Shown here piece by piece: positions 24,673 through 33,393 of a stretch of 64,000 nucleotides of DNA (position 1 is the stretch's first letter; each line of letters starts with the position of its first letter). The DNA is from an uncultured Lentisphaerota bacterium (lineage in GTDB: Bacteria > Verrucomicrobiota > Lentisphaeria > Oligosphaerales > CAITYL01). The DNA is taken from contig CAIXRA010000037.1 of the NCBI GenBank assembly GCA_903921725.1, positions 33,322 through 97,321 of the forward strand, in the 5' to 3' direction. The notes below the pieces were generated by a model, which saw only the letters and a list, made by a program, of their open reading frames with translations, was not told the DNA's origin and made no database searches. The position numbers and the translations under genes are program-made.

Positions 24673-26040
24673 CTAACGGAGTGACAACATAATCCGGTAT
24701 TGGCGCAATACGAAGCTGCCTTCGACTTTCTGGAGCGTGAGCAGGCCGACGGGGATGTTAGCGCCGGTTTCCAGCCCCCGCAGACGGCGGCCGACCTCCT
24801 CGACCGAGTTCACCCCGATGTCACCGATCTGGGCGATGATGTCGCCCCGGCGGACGCCAAGTTCGGCAAGGGGGCTTCCCTCCTCGACCGAGCTGATGGC
24901 CAGCCCGGGAACTTCGGCGGGAATGCCCATGGCCTTGCGGAGCGGCTGCGTCAGCTCCTGAAGCTGGAGGCCAAGCCGCTGGCGGAGCAGGTCGGCGGCA
25001 CTCATTTCCGGAAGTTTGAACATGACGTTGCGGCCGTCCGCCAAATTGAGCCGCAACAACTGCCCCGGCGTGAGGCGCCACAGCACGCGCCCCAATTCCA
25101 GCGCGCGGTTGACGGCGACGCCGTTGGCACGGAGAATACGGTCGCCGTTCTTGATCCCCACCCTGGCGGCGGGCCCGGCGGGATCCACGTCGGCGGCCAC
25201 GGCGTTGAGTTCGCTGCCGACCACCCGCGTGTCGGGGACGAAGCCGCAGGTGGCCTGGGAGAAGCGGGAGGGCACAAGCCAGCGCCCGAGGACGTTCTCC
25301 ATGCGACGGGCGGGAATTGCGAAACCAATCCCCTCCGCGTCGCGGCGGATGGCCAGATTCAGGCCGATGAGCTGCCCGTCGGCATTGACGAGGGGGCCGC
25401 CGCTGTTGCCTGGATTGATGGCGGCGTCGGTCTGGAGAATGTCGTCGAACTGGCGGTTGCCTTCCTGGAGGGAACGGTTGCGCGCGCTGATCACGCCGAC
25501 GGATACGGTGTTTTCAAGGCCGAACGGATTGCCGACGGCAACGACGCTTTCGCCGAGTAGGATGTCGTCGGGCGCGCCGAACTCGATGGAGGCCAGCTTC
25601 ACGCCGGCCGGCAGGTCGGTGACCTGAAGAAGGGCTAGGTCGTTCGACGCATCGCCGGCGCGCATCCTGGCGGGATGGATCTTGCCGTCCGCAAGCCGGA
25701 CCATGATCTTGGTGGCGCGGCGGACCACGTGAAAGTTGGTGATGATGAGGCCGGAGGAGTCCACCACCACGCCGCTGCCCAGCGGAATCGCCTCCTTCAC
25801 CAAGCGCGGGCGGCTGTTGAAAAACTCGTTGAAATAGGCGTTGAACGGGTCGTCCACTACCTGCACCACCTGCTCGGTGCTGATGTTGACAACGCTCGGC
25901 ATGGCTTTTTGCACGGCCTCGACGATGGGTGTCCGCCGGCCGGTGGATCCAGCCGCCAGCGCATCGGCGGCAACCAGCAGGAACAAGGCGCAGGCGGCGG
26001 CCGGAAAGAGGCGCAACACGACAGTTGAAGCCGCCCGCAT
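24673..26040 (-). CDS. HtrA/DegP-family periplasmic serine protease with two PDZ domains
   Basis: This 455-residue protein is an envelope quality-control protease. After a signal peptide (LRLFPAAACALFLLVAADALA) comes a trypsin-like domain with His in IITNFHVV, Asp in SNDLALL and Ser in INPGNSGGPLV. PDZ1 (about 255-340) and PDZ2 (about 365-455, including AISSVEEGSPLAELGVRRGD) follow. The track ORF runs to 26745, but that N-terminal part is antisense of the DUF2851 gene. I choose the ATG at 26040 because the signal peptide starts there; ATGs at 26070 and 26076 are in frame. It is divergent from the DUF2851 gene. Confidence 0.92.
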   Translation of the reverse strand: MRAASTVVLRLFPAAACALFLLVAADALAAGSTGRRTPIVEAVQKAMPSVVNISTEQVVQVVDDPFNAYFNEFFNSRPRLVKEAIPLGSGVVVDSSGLIITNFHVVRRATKIMVRLADGKIHPARMRAGDASNDLALLQVTDLPAGVKLASIEFGAPDDILLGESVVAVGNPFGLENTVSVGVISARNRSLQEGNRQFDDILQTDAAINPGNSGGPLVNADGQLIGLNLAIRRDAEGIGFAIPARRMENVLGRWLVPSRFSQATCGFVPDTRVVGSELNAVAADVDPAGPAARVGIKNGDRILRANGVAVNRALELGRVLWRLTPGQLLRLNLADGRNVMFKLPEMSAADLLRQRLGLQLQELTQPLRKAMGIPAEVPGLAISSVEEGSPLAELGVRRGDIIAQIGDIGVNSVEEVGRRLRGLETGANIPVGLLTLQKVEGSFVLRQYRIMLSLR

Positions 26041-26044
26041 GCAT

Positions 26045-26060
26045 GCTATTTTATAATAGC
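26045..26060. promoter_or_regulatory. Inverted repeat with consensus -10 between htrA and the DUF2851 gene
   Basis: GCTATT-TTAT-AATAGC is a perfect 6-bp inverted repeat that contains TATAAT at 26052-26057 on the plus strand, 34 bases before the DUF2851 ATG. The -35 is weak. It could be a promoter, an operator, or both, for the divergent pair. Confidence 0.45.
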
Positions 26061-26091
26061 CATTTCCCATGTTCATGAATGGAGGTTTCCT

Positions 26092-27564
26092 ATGCCGGTC
26101 CCAACCGATGAAGCGACGCTGACACTCCAGGACGCCCGGAAATACCGCCGGATAAAACCGAGCGCGACGGCGGCCATCTTTTCGGGCGGATCCGTTCTGT
26201 TTGAAAATAACGAATCCGCGGCGGAATGCCAGTTCGCGGAGAAATTTTTGCAGGTTTTCTGGAACGAACAGCGCTTCCACGGCGGTCTCGCCCTCACCGA
26301 CGGCCGCAGCCTGGAAGTGCTGAACCCCGGCACCTGGAACGTCGAGCCGGGGCCCGACTTCCGCAACGCCGCCCTGCGCATCAGCGGCGAAGCGGTCCGG
26401 GGCGACGTCGAAGTGCACCGCAGCCCGGCGGACTGGCGGCGGCACGGGCATGACGGCGATCCAGCCTACGGCAACGTGGTGCTGCATGTGCTGTGGAACG
26501 TGCCCGCCGGGCAGCCTCCGGCGGCGGCCGGTGAACCGCCGCGGTTTGAACTGGCCCCGCATCTGGACCGCCCCTGGCACGACCTCGCGCGGGAACTGCA
26601 GGCAACCGTCTATCCCTATGCGCGGCGGGTCGCCCCCGGCGCCTGCGCGTTCCACTTGGCGGGACGCGAGGACGCCACCTTGAAACGCCTGCTGGCGGCG
26701 GCGGGAACGGCGCGCTTCCTGGACAAGGCGGAGCGTATCGGCCAACAGGGACTTGCATCAGGCTTCGACCAGGCGTTGTACGGGGAGGTTTTTGCCGCGC
26801 TCGGCTACAAGGTGAACCGTGACGCCATGCGGCGGGTGGCGGAAACGCTGCCGGCGGCGGAGTTCGCACGCATCCCCGACCGCACGGGGCGCGAGGCGGC
26901 GCTTCTGGGAGTGGCCGGACTGTTGCCGGACGCCAGTCGGGAATCTGTGAGGCCGGACTGGCGGCCGCACCTGGCCGGCTGGTGGGATGCCTGGTGGCGC
27001 CTGGGCCTTGTGGAGGCGGATGTGGAGTGGGCACAGGCACCGCTGCGCCCCGCCAACCGCCCGGAACGCCGGCTGCTGGCGGGTCTGGCCTGGATGGAAA
27101 AGACGGCGTTCACCCCGGGGCGCAGCTGCCTCGCACTGGCGCACGGAGCCGCAGACGGCCGGGAACTGCTCCGGCGGCTGTGGGATGCATTCCGGCTTTC
27201 CGGACGCTGGGGCGGCGGCGACACCGGTCCGGTCAACGCCCCGCAACTTCTCGGACACAGCAGGGCCGGCGACATCCTGGCCAACGCGGCGCTGCCATTC
27301 TTGTACGCCGCGTCCCGACACTTGGGTGATGAAGCCGCGGCGGCGCGCGCCCTCGACGCATTCCTGCTGCTGCCGCGCCTGCAGTCCAACCGCCGCCTGG
27401 CCGAGGCCGCCCACCGGCTGCTGGTGCCGCCCAGCCGGATTCGGGACGTCGTCACCCGCGCGGCCGAACAGCAGGGGCTTCTGGAAATCCAGCGCGCCTT
27501 CTGCGCGGCGGCGGCCGGCTGTGCGGTCTGCCCGTTCCGCGCAGCTCTCGGAGACGAAGGTTGA
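26092..27564 (+). CDS. DUF2851 family protein
   Basis: The 490-residue protein matches the DUF2851 family: FLQVFWNEQRFHGG, LEVLNPGTWNVEPGPDFRNAALRI, GDVEVHRSPADWRRHGHDGDPAYGNVVLHVLW. These N-terminal Asp/Glu/His positions look like a metal-dependent active site, but no reaction is established. The C-terminus carries a Cys cluster (FCAAAAGCAVCPF) of the kind many members have. The ATG follows a GAATGGAGGTTTCCT ribosome site. It is divergent from htrA and upstream of the phosphoesterase with 67 bases between. Confidence 0.88.
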   Translation: MPVPTDEATLTLQDARKYRRIKPSATAAIFSGGSVLFENNESAAECQFAEKFLQVFWNEQRFHGGLALTDGRSLEVLNPGTWNVEPGPDFRNAALRISGEAVRGDVEVHRSPADWRRHGHDGDPAYGNVVLHVLWNVPAGQPPAAAGEPPRFELAPHLDRPWHDLARELQATVYPYARRVAPGACAFHLAGREDATLKRLLAAAGTARFLDKAERIGQQGLASGFDQALYGEVFAALGYKVNRDAMRRVAETLPAAEFARIPDRTGREAALLGVAGLLPDASRESVRPDWRPHLAGWWDAWWRLGLVEADVEWAQAPLRPANRPERRLLAGLAWMEKTAFTPGRSCLALAHGAADGRELLRRLWDAFRLSGRWGGGDTGPVNAPQLLGHSRAGDILANAALPFLYAASRHLGDEAAAARALDAFLLLPRLQSNRRLAEAAHRLLVPPSRIRDVVTRAAEQQGLLEIQRAFCAAAAGCAVCPFRAALGDEG

Positions 27565-27631
27565 CGCACGGCCAACACGCAATACAGTAAGCCGGAATTT
27601 TCCGTCGTTGAGGAAGTCAGGACACCCCCGC

Positions 27632-28360
27632 ATGAAATACGCCATCCTGGGAGACATCCACGCCAACCTGGAGGCGCTTGAGGCGGTCCTGGACACATGC
27701 GAAAGCCTCGGCGTTGAAAAATATCTGTGCATCGGCGACATCGTCGGGTACAACGCCGACCCTGCGGCGTGCTTGGAAATCGTACGCTCCCTCGAGATGG
27801 ATGTGGTCATCAAGGGCAACCACGACGAGCAGGCGAGCCTGAACGATCCGCTGGTCGGCTTCAACCCCCAGGCGGCGCAGGCGATTCACTGGACGCGCGA
27901 GCAGCTCTCCGAGGAACAGCGCGGCTGGCTCGGCAGCCTGCCGCTCCAGAAGACCATGGGCCCCAAGCTCACACTCGTCCACGCCACGCTCGACATGCCG
28001 GAAAAATGGGGCTACATCTTCGACAGCCTCAGCGCGGAAGCGAGCCTGCACTACCAGTTCACCCAGGTCTGCTTCTTCGGCCACACGCACGTCCCGCTGG
28101 CCTTCGAAAAATTCGGGGGCGTGACCGGCGGCCAATACTCGGAGATTCGCCTGCTTCCCGGCCACAAGTACCTCATCAACGTCGGCAGCGTCGGCCAGCC
28201 GCGCGACGGGGATCCGCGAGCCGCCTTCATCACCTATTCCTCCGACGACCTGCAGGTGCAGCTGCACCGGGTGGAGTACGACATCGCCACCTGCCAGGAC
28301 AAGATTCTGGCGGCCGGCCTCCCCGAACGCCTGGCGCACCGGCTCAGCCTTGGGCGCTGA
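27632..28360 (+). CDS. Cytoplasmic metallophosphoesterase (YfcE/ApaH-like)
   Basis: The 242-residue protein has the compact calcineurin-like fold without signal peptide: LGDIHANLEALEAVL, CIGDIVGYNADPAACLE, KGNHDEQA, LVHATL and FFGHTHVPLAFEK supply the di-metal ligands, and NVGSVGQPRDGDPRAAF is the typical late motif. Members act as phosphodiesterases or on diadenosine nucleotides; the substrate cannot be assigned. The track ORF begins earlier (26987), but that part is the DUF2851 shadow; MKYAILGDIHAN is the natural start. Confidence 0.88.
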   Translation: MKYAILGDIHANLEALEAVLDTCESLGVEKYLCIGDIVGYNADPAACLEIVRSLEMDVVIKGNHDEQASLNDPLVGFNPQAAQAIHWTREQLSEEQRGWLGSLPLQKTMGPKLTLVHATLDMPEKWGYIFDSLSAEASLHYQFTQVCFFGHTHVPLAFEKFGGVTGGQYSEIRLLPGHKYLINVGSVGQPRDGDPRAAFITYSSDDLQVQLHRVEYDIATCQDKILAAGLPERLAHRLSLGR

Positions 28361-28402
28361 GAACCGGCAGGCCCGGTGCAGCACAGGAGCAAGGGAATCT
28401 GG

Positions 28403-29467
28403 ATGAACATCCTGGTAATCAAACCCAGCAGTCTCGGCGATGTCGTCCACACCCTCCCCGCCATCGCCCCGCTGCGCGCGCGCTTCCCCAGGGCGACCGT
28501 CTCCTGGCTGGTCAACGAGGAATATGCCGGCATCGTGAGGCTCTGCCCCGGCGTGGACGAGGTGATCCCCTTCCGTCGCAAACGCTGGGGACAGATTGCC
28601 CATTGGGGCGAACTTCTCTCTTTCCTGCGGCAGCTGCGCAGGCGGAAGTTCGACCTGGCCGTGGATTTCCAGGGACTCTTCCGCAGCGGATTCCTCTCGT
28701 TCTGTACGCGTGCACCGCGGCGGATCGGGTTTGCGGACGGACGCGAACTTGCACCGCGCTTCTGCACCGAGCGCGTCCGCGTCCCCGATTCCATCCTCCA
28801 CGCCGTGGACCGCAACCAGTTCCTTGTCCGGCACGCCATCGGCGGCGGGGCGGAGAGTTCCGCCGTGTTTCCTGAACTGCGGATGGATGCGGAGGCGGCG
28901 GCGCTCGCCCGGGCACGACTGCGGCGGGCCGGCGCCGACGACGCCTTCCCGCTGGTCGCCGTCGCCCCCTGCGCGCGGTGGGAAAGCAAAAACTGGCCCC
29001 CCGAATTCTTTGCGCAGACCCTCGAGTTGCTCGCCGCGCGCTTCCCGGAAATGCGCTGCTGGCTCCTCGGCGACGCCGGACAGCGCGGCACGGGCGACCG
29101 GATTGCGGCGCTCTGCCCCACGGCGCGTCCACTTAACTGGATGGGCGAAACAGGCTTGGGCGAGCTTCTGGAACTTTTGCGGGCCAGCCATGTCGTTGTA
29201 ACCAATGACAGCGGCCCGATGCACCTGGCGGCGGCGCTGCAGCGGCCGACGGTCGCCCTTTTCGGGCCGACGGCGCCGGAGCGCACCGGGCCCTACGGCA
29301 ACCGCAGCGTGGTGCTCCGCGGGAGCTGTCCGCGGAGGCCCTGCTTCCGCAGGCGCTGCCTGCGGGGCGACGACGCCTGCAAGGCTGATGTTTCACCCGG
29401 AGCCGCCGCTGCCGCGGCGGCCGGCCTGATTTCCGGCACGGGATTGCCGCAATCCCCCCACGAATGA
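28403..29467 (+). CDS. GT9-family glycosyltransferase (lipopolysaccharide heptosyltransferase-like)
   Basis: The 354-residue enzyme is a GT-B-fold GT9 transferase, adding ADP-heptose or a related sugar to the lipopolysaccharide core. N-terminal NILVIKPSSLGDVVHTLPAI, mid-protein FDLAVDFQGLFRSGFLSF, VAVAPCARWESKNWPPEFFAQ, and the sugar-nucleotide region VVTNDSGPMHLAAALQRPTVALFGPT are all classical. The C-terminus has a Cys/Arg-rich part (GSCPRRPCFRRRCLRGDDAC), also seen in heptosyltransferases that end with C.....C. I start at the ATG after GGAGCAAGGGAATCTGG. The last 4 bases overlap an alternative upstream ATG of the next gene. Confidence 0.9.
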   Translation: MNILVIKPSSLGDVVHTLPAIAPLRARFPRATVSWLVNEEYAGIVRLCPGVDEVIPFRRKRWGQIAHWGELLSFLRQLRRRKFDLAVDFQGLFRSGFLSFCTRAPRRIGFADGRELAPRFCTERVRVPDSILHAVDRNQFLVRHAIGGGAESSAVFPELRMDAEAAALARARLRRAGADDAFPLVAVAPCARWESKNWPPEFFAQTLELLAARFPEMRCWLLGDAGQRGTGDRIAALCPTARPLNWMGETGLGELLELLRASHVVVTNDSGPMHLAAALQRPTVALFGPTAPERTGPYGNRSVVLRGSCPRRPCFRRRCLRGDDACKADVSPGAAAAAAAGLISGTGLPQSPHE

Positions 29468-29499
29468 ACCATCCACGGCGGATCAACGGAGAAACGACA

Positions 29500-30540
29500 A
29501 TGACAGGACAACAACAAGGCGCTTCCCGGTTTCTGGCGGTGCCGTTGTGGCTGGGACTCGCCCTGCTCACGCCGGCGTTCGGCCAGATCGGCATCACCAT
29601 GAAGCTGGACCGCGGCGAGCACCACGACAAATACCTCCAGTACGAACCGGTCTGGGCCGAAATCACGCTGCGGAACGATACGGGCAACACCCTTGTCTTT
29701 GACGCAACTTCGGCGGAGAACCGTATGGGGCTCGACATCGAAACAAGCGAGGGAGTCCGCCTGCCCCAGGCCAACAAGAAGTTCAACCCCGCGGCAAACC
29801 TCATCCTCGGCGCCGGAGAAAGCCGCACGCTCAAGCTGATGCTCAACGACCTCTACAACCTCAATGCGGTTGGATCCTACAAGGTGACGGCCAAAGTCGG
29901 GCATGCGCGCCTTCCCCATGTCTATTACAGCGACCCGCCAAAGGCGCTCCAGGTCGTCAAAGGCTCCGTCGTCTGGACCAAAACATTCGGCCTGCCCACG
30001 GCCGATGCATCGGCGCCCATCCGCTCACGCCAAGCCAGCATCCTCATTTTCTCGGACGGACGGCACGACATCTACGCCGTGCAGACGGAGGATGACAAGA
30101 ACGTCTACGGCCTCGTCCGCCTCGGACCGCGCTTCATCGGCAACAAACCGCAGTGCGACGTGGACGGGTTCGGCAACATCCACACCCTCATTCTGATCCG
30201 CCCCCGCCTGATGGAATACCGCGTTTTCGACGGAGCGCTCAAGCAGAAGCTGCACCGCTATTACGCAGTGGAGAGCGACATGCCTTCGCTGCGGCGGGAT
30301 CCGGACATCGGACGCATCTCCGTCAGCGGCGGACGCCCGGCCGTCGAAGGCAAGGATTACCAGCTCGCCGACCTGAAGGTGGAGGAGATTGAAATCTTCC
30401 GCCCCGCCGTCACGCCGCCGACCGCAACACCCGCGGATCAGCCGGCGCCGCCAGCAGTGGATGGCGGCCGCATCACAACGCCGCTGGACGGCCAGGCCCC
30501 GCAGGAGACGCCGGGCAAGGGCGCCGCCGGCTCGAAATGA
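29500..30540 (+). CDS. Exported protein of unknown function
   Basis: I do not recognise this 346-residue protein. It has a signal peptide (FLAVPLWLGLALLTPAFG), then an N-terminal beta-rich part (about 30-160: KLDRGEHHDKYLQYEPVWAEITLRND) that reads like an Ig-like 'relative to a force or level' domain. A second half has DGRHDIYAVQTEDDKNVYGLVRLGPRF. The C-terminal about 50 residues are Pro/Ala-rich and probably disordered. The start at MTGQQQ follows ACGGAGAAACG; an in-frame ATG at 29464 overlapping the heptosyltransferase stop is the alternative. A cell-envelope role is inferred only from the signal peptide and neighbours. Confidence 0.7.
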   Translation: MTGQQQGASRFLAVPLWLGLALLTPAFGQIGITMKLDRGEHHDKYLQYEPVWAEITLRNDTGNTLVFDATSAENRMGLDIETSEGVRLPQANKKFNPAANLILGAGESRTLKLMLNDLYNLNAVGSYKVTAKVGHARLPHVYYSDPPKALQVVKGSVVWTKTFGLPTADASAPIRSRQASILIFSDGRHDIYAVQTEDDKNVYGLVRLGPRFIGNKPQCDVDGFGNIHTLILIRPRLMEYRVFDGALKQKLHRYYAVESDMPSLRRDPDIGRISVSGGRPAVEGKDYQLADLKVEEIEIFRPAVTPPTATPADQPAPPAVDGGRITTPLDGQAPQETPGKGAAGSK

Positions 30541-30674
30541 CACGGGGCGTGGCCAGCACGCCCGAAAAGACACCGAGCGCGAATCCGCGGCGGCGGCAAC
30601 CCCGGACGGCATGCTTGATTTTCCGCCCGGCAGCGTCATACTTCCATCCGGTCTAAACCGGACCGTTTTCCTGC

Positions 30675-30762
30675 GGAGGGGTGGCCGAGCGGTTTAAGGC
30701 AGAGGTCTTGAAAACCTCCGAAGCGCAAGCTTCCGCGGGTTCGAATCCCGCCCCCTCCGCCA
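30675..30762 (+). tRNA. tRNA-Ser (UGA)
   Basis: A full class II tRNA can be folded: acceptor GGAGGGG/CCCCTCC, D arm with GCCGAGCGGTTTAAGGC, anticodon stem GAGGT/ACCTC with loop CTTGAAA (anticodon TGA), a long variable arm (GAAGCGCAAGCTTC), T arm GCGGG-TTCGAAT-CCCGC, discriminator G and an encoded CCA. The long variable arm and the UGA anticodon identify tRNA-Ser. A GAAGCGT/ACGCTTC hairpin lies just downstream (30777-30797) and may be its terminator. Confidence 0.97.
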
Positions 30763-31272
30763 TTCCCATCCTCCTTGAAGCGTGCGAGTTACGCTTCCTT
30801 ATCCTCCCTGCGAATGGTTGGCGGATGGGGGCTTTTTGTCTGTTTATCCCCATGCAAATCCCGAGCATACGAAAACTTGCGTTTCCTGCGTTTGACGTTG
30901 CGCCTTTTTCCGCAAACAACCCAGGTGCGACAATCACCGCCTGACCGATTCCAACTCGTAGAAAAGCCCCATGCCGTCCCCTCAATGCAAAAGGCCTGCC
31001 CGACACCGGTCAGTGCGCATTGTCCGGCGCTGAGCCGCCGGCCGTCGCTCCAAGCAGGCATCGGTTTCCTGCACCACGCCTTTCTCTTCGCCCCCCCCCG
31101 TGCACCTCCGACACTTTGTCTCTATATTAAAATGTATACCGCGATTGTTATGTTTACGCCTTGCGATATATATTATACAAAATTTCACACTTCATAAAAG
31201 TATATGCGCCATGTTTACATTTAAACTTGATACGGCTGTACAACGCAATGTGCAGGGCGGGATGGTGAGCCT
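30763..31272. other. Gene-free stretch with an AT-rich segment
   Basis: No gene is supported between tRNA-Ser and the membrane glycosyltransferase. The first half is GC-rich; about 31110-31240 is markedly AT-rich (ATTAAAATGTATACC, GATATATATTATACAAAATT), unlike anything else in the window. It may be a foreign promoter or an integration scar next to the tRNA gene. I found no direct repeat of the tRNA 3' end. Confidence 0.5.
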
Positions 31273-32928
31273 GTGGTAAAGACGAAAAAGAACAAGGCGG
31301 CGGACACAGCCACCACGATGCGCGACTGGAGTTGGCTCACATGGATGGTGCTGCTGGCTTGGCTTTTACTCTGGCTGGTTCGGGTGACAGCGCCGGCAGA
31401 TTTTTGGGCCGGTGGACAGGATCAGCAGGCATGGCGTGTGCGGGACATGATTTTCAACGGTCATGCCTTCTGCCAGCTGGACCAGAACGGCATACCGTCC
31501 GTGGAGCCCCCCCTGTATACATGGCTTGCCGCGGCGTGCTCAAAGCCCTTGCATCAGGCATCTTTGCTGGGGTTGCAACTGCCCGGTTCGCTGGCTTTCC
31601 TCGGGTGCACGCTAATGCTCTGGTTTGTCGGCCGGTGGCATTTCGGGGTCTGGGCCGGATTCTTTGCCGCCCTGCTCCTAATGGCTTCGCCGGGAGGCGT
31701 GCAATGTATTCTGCTGGGGTGCGGGGACAGCTTGTACATGCTGTTGGCGGCAGGCGCAGCCGTGGCGGCGTTTCGGGCATGGTCCGGGGGCGGGTTTGGC
31801 GGCTGGCTACTGTTTGGGTTTCTGTCCGCTCTGGCAACGATGGCGCAGGGACTACTGGGGTTGTTGCCGGTGGCGGCGCTGGGAGTTGGCATGTTGATGA
31901 CACGAAGACGGAAGGCTGATTCAACGGAACGGGACAGGGCCTTGCGTGTCTCTGTGGCCGGGGTGGCAACTGCTCCGCGCCTCTGGCGCTGGCTGCCTGG
32001 CCTGTTGTTGTTCGTGGCATTGTGTGGCACCTGGCTGTTTTGCACGGCGAAGCAGTCCGGTGGCATGCCGACGTCCAGAGTGTTGACGGAGGGGCTGCTC
32101 GGGTGGGCGCCACCTGCGGCGCCAGAAAACGTGCCGAATGGGATGGCTTTCCGCTGGCCGGTGGGGGCATTGCTGCCGGGGTTTGCGCCGTGGTGCCTGT
32201 TGACGCTGGCGGGGCTGTGGTCGGTGTTTCGCCGGACGACAAAGGATGAGAATTGGGGAGTCGAACATTTTCTTGCGTGGTATCTTGTTTTTGGTGTGTT
32301 TCTCTTCTTGCTGGTTCCGCATGCACGGGCGAATCTGGCGGTGCCGTTGGTGCTGCCGGCGGCGTGGCTTGCCGGGCGCGAGGCGGCGCGGCTGACGGCC
32401 CGGTGGCGGTTGAAACCCCGCCGGATACTGGCGGGAGTCGCGGTGGCATGGGGCCTGTTACTCGCGGGCACATCGCTACATTTCCATCTTTTCAACAGCG
32501 GCGCGGCGGCAGTAGTGCAGACGCGGGCCGTACAGAAGATGGCCGCCGAATACCATGAGAAGATCGGCCGGGAGGACCGAGCCCTGCTATACACGGAAGA
32601 TGCGCCGCCCGTTTTCCAGTTCTTCCGAGGGACGATGCAGCGTTCCATGCCCGCCAGCAAGGTCGCGGCGATGCTTGCGGGAATAGCACCGGCCACGGCC
32701 GTCGTAGGAGACGTGGAGGCCATGCGTGCGGCAGTCGCCGCGGCGGGCGGAACCTGCCGGGAAGTGGTGCCGGGGCTGGAAGCGCGGGTGACCGGCGTGA
32801 AAAACGACAGACCTCCCAAAAACATTGCACGGATGGGAATCCTGACAAATCTGCCGGCAGAGAACCGGATACCGTCGGGTTCGATGGCGTACAATACGGA
32901 TATCCATGATTCGGCGATGAAATATTGA
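31273..32928 (+). CDS. Integral-membrane glycosyltransferase (ArnT/PMT-like, GT-C fold)
   Basis: The 551-residue protein has about 10 hydrophobic helices and a C-terminal soluble part. The region DQQAWRVRDMIFNGHAFCQL, followed by VEPPLYTWLAAACSK, matches the first periplasmic loop of PMT/ArnT-type transferases (metal-binding acidic residue and PPL.TWL). Later 'VPHARANLAVPLVLPAAWLAG' is the typical 'R...Y.LP..PALA' block. They move a sugar from a polyprenyl phosphate to lipid A, protein or a polymer outside the inner membrane. The start is a GTG with a weak ribosome site. Codon choice is visibly more G- and T-ended than in neighbouring genes, and the upstream DNA is AT-rich, so acquisition is possible. 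Confidence 0.8.
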   Translation: MVKTKKNKAADTATTMRDWSWLTWMVLLAWLLLWLVRVTAPADFWAGGQDQQAWRVRDMIFNGHAFCQLDQNGIPSVEPPLYTWLAAACSKPLHQASLLGLQLPGSLAFLGCTLMLWFVGRWHFGVWAGFFAALLLMASPGGVQCILLGCGDSLYMLLAAGAAVAAFRAWSGGGFGGWLLFGFLSALATMAQGLLGLLPVAALGVGMLMTRRRKADSTERDRALRVSVAGVATAPRLWRWLPGLLLFVALCGTWLFCTAKQSGGMPTSRVLTEGLLGWAPPAAPENVPNGMAFRWPVGALLPGFAPWCLLTLAGLWSVFRRTTKDENWGVEHFLAWYLVFGVFLFLLVPHARANLAVPLVLPAAWLAGREAARLTARWRLKPRRILAGVAVAWGLLLAGTSLHFHLFNSGAAAVVQTRAVQKMAAEYHEKIGREDRALLYTEDAPPVFQFFRGTMQRSMPASKVAAMLAGIAPATAVVGDVEAMRAAVAAAGGTCREVVPGLEARVTGVKNDRPPKNIARMGILTNLPAENRIPSGSMAYNTDIHDSAMKY

Positions 32929-33393
32929 ACCTGAAACGGCTGTCCCCCGCACGGCGGTCCCGTCAACAGGGTGATTGTAAACCGGCCGTGAAAATTGCGG
33001 CGGTTCGCACAAATCGGCGACGGTCGACAACCGCCTCAGCGATGGCATCGTCCTTCTGTGTCCGGCTGCAAGGATTCCCGGAAACGATGCGGTGCGCCCC
33101 GCCATCGACCATAAAACGATGGCCGAGATGTGCGGCTACCGCCCGACAAAACCAAAGCCTACGCGTTATAGTATTCCTCAAGCAAACGGCTTTCTTCCCC
33201 ACCACGCTTTCACACTTCCCGGCCTTCGCCATTTGTCCACTTTTCGCGCCCACCCTGTCCACAAGTGACGTTCCTTTTCGCCTGGAAGCCGCGGAGGCCT
33301 TCCGGGTTTCCACGGGATAGCCCCTCCGCAATCCATCACCAGCAGCAGCCCCCGACCATTGCGCCTCCCGCGCGGGGCAAGGACACCGGCCCC
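32929..33393. other. Intergenic stretch, no gene recognised
   Basis: About 465 bases with only shadow-type ORFs. The left half keeps the looser base composition of the upstream glycosyltransferase gene; the right half returns to the local norm. I see no RNA or repeat. Confidence 0.5.

Noticed and set aside
26041-26745. N-terminal extension of the HtrA ORF
   Set aside because: Antisense of the DUF2851 gene; the signal peptide begins at 26040.
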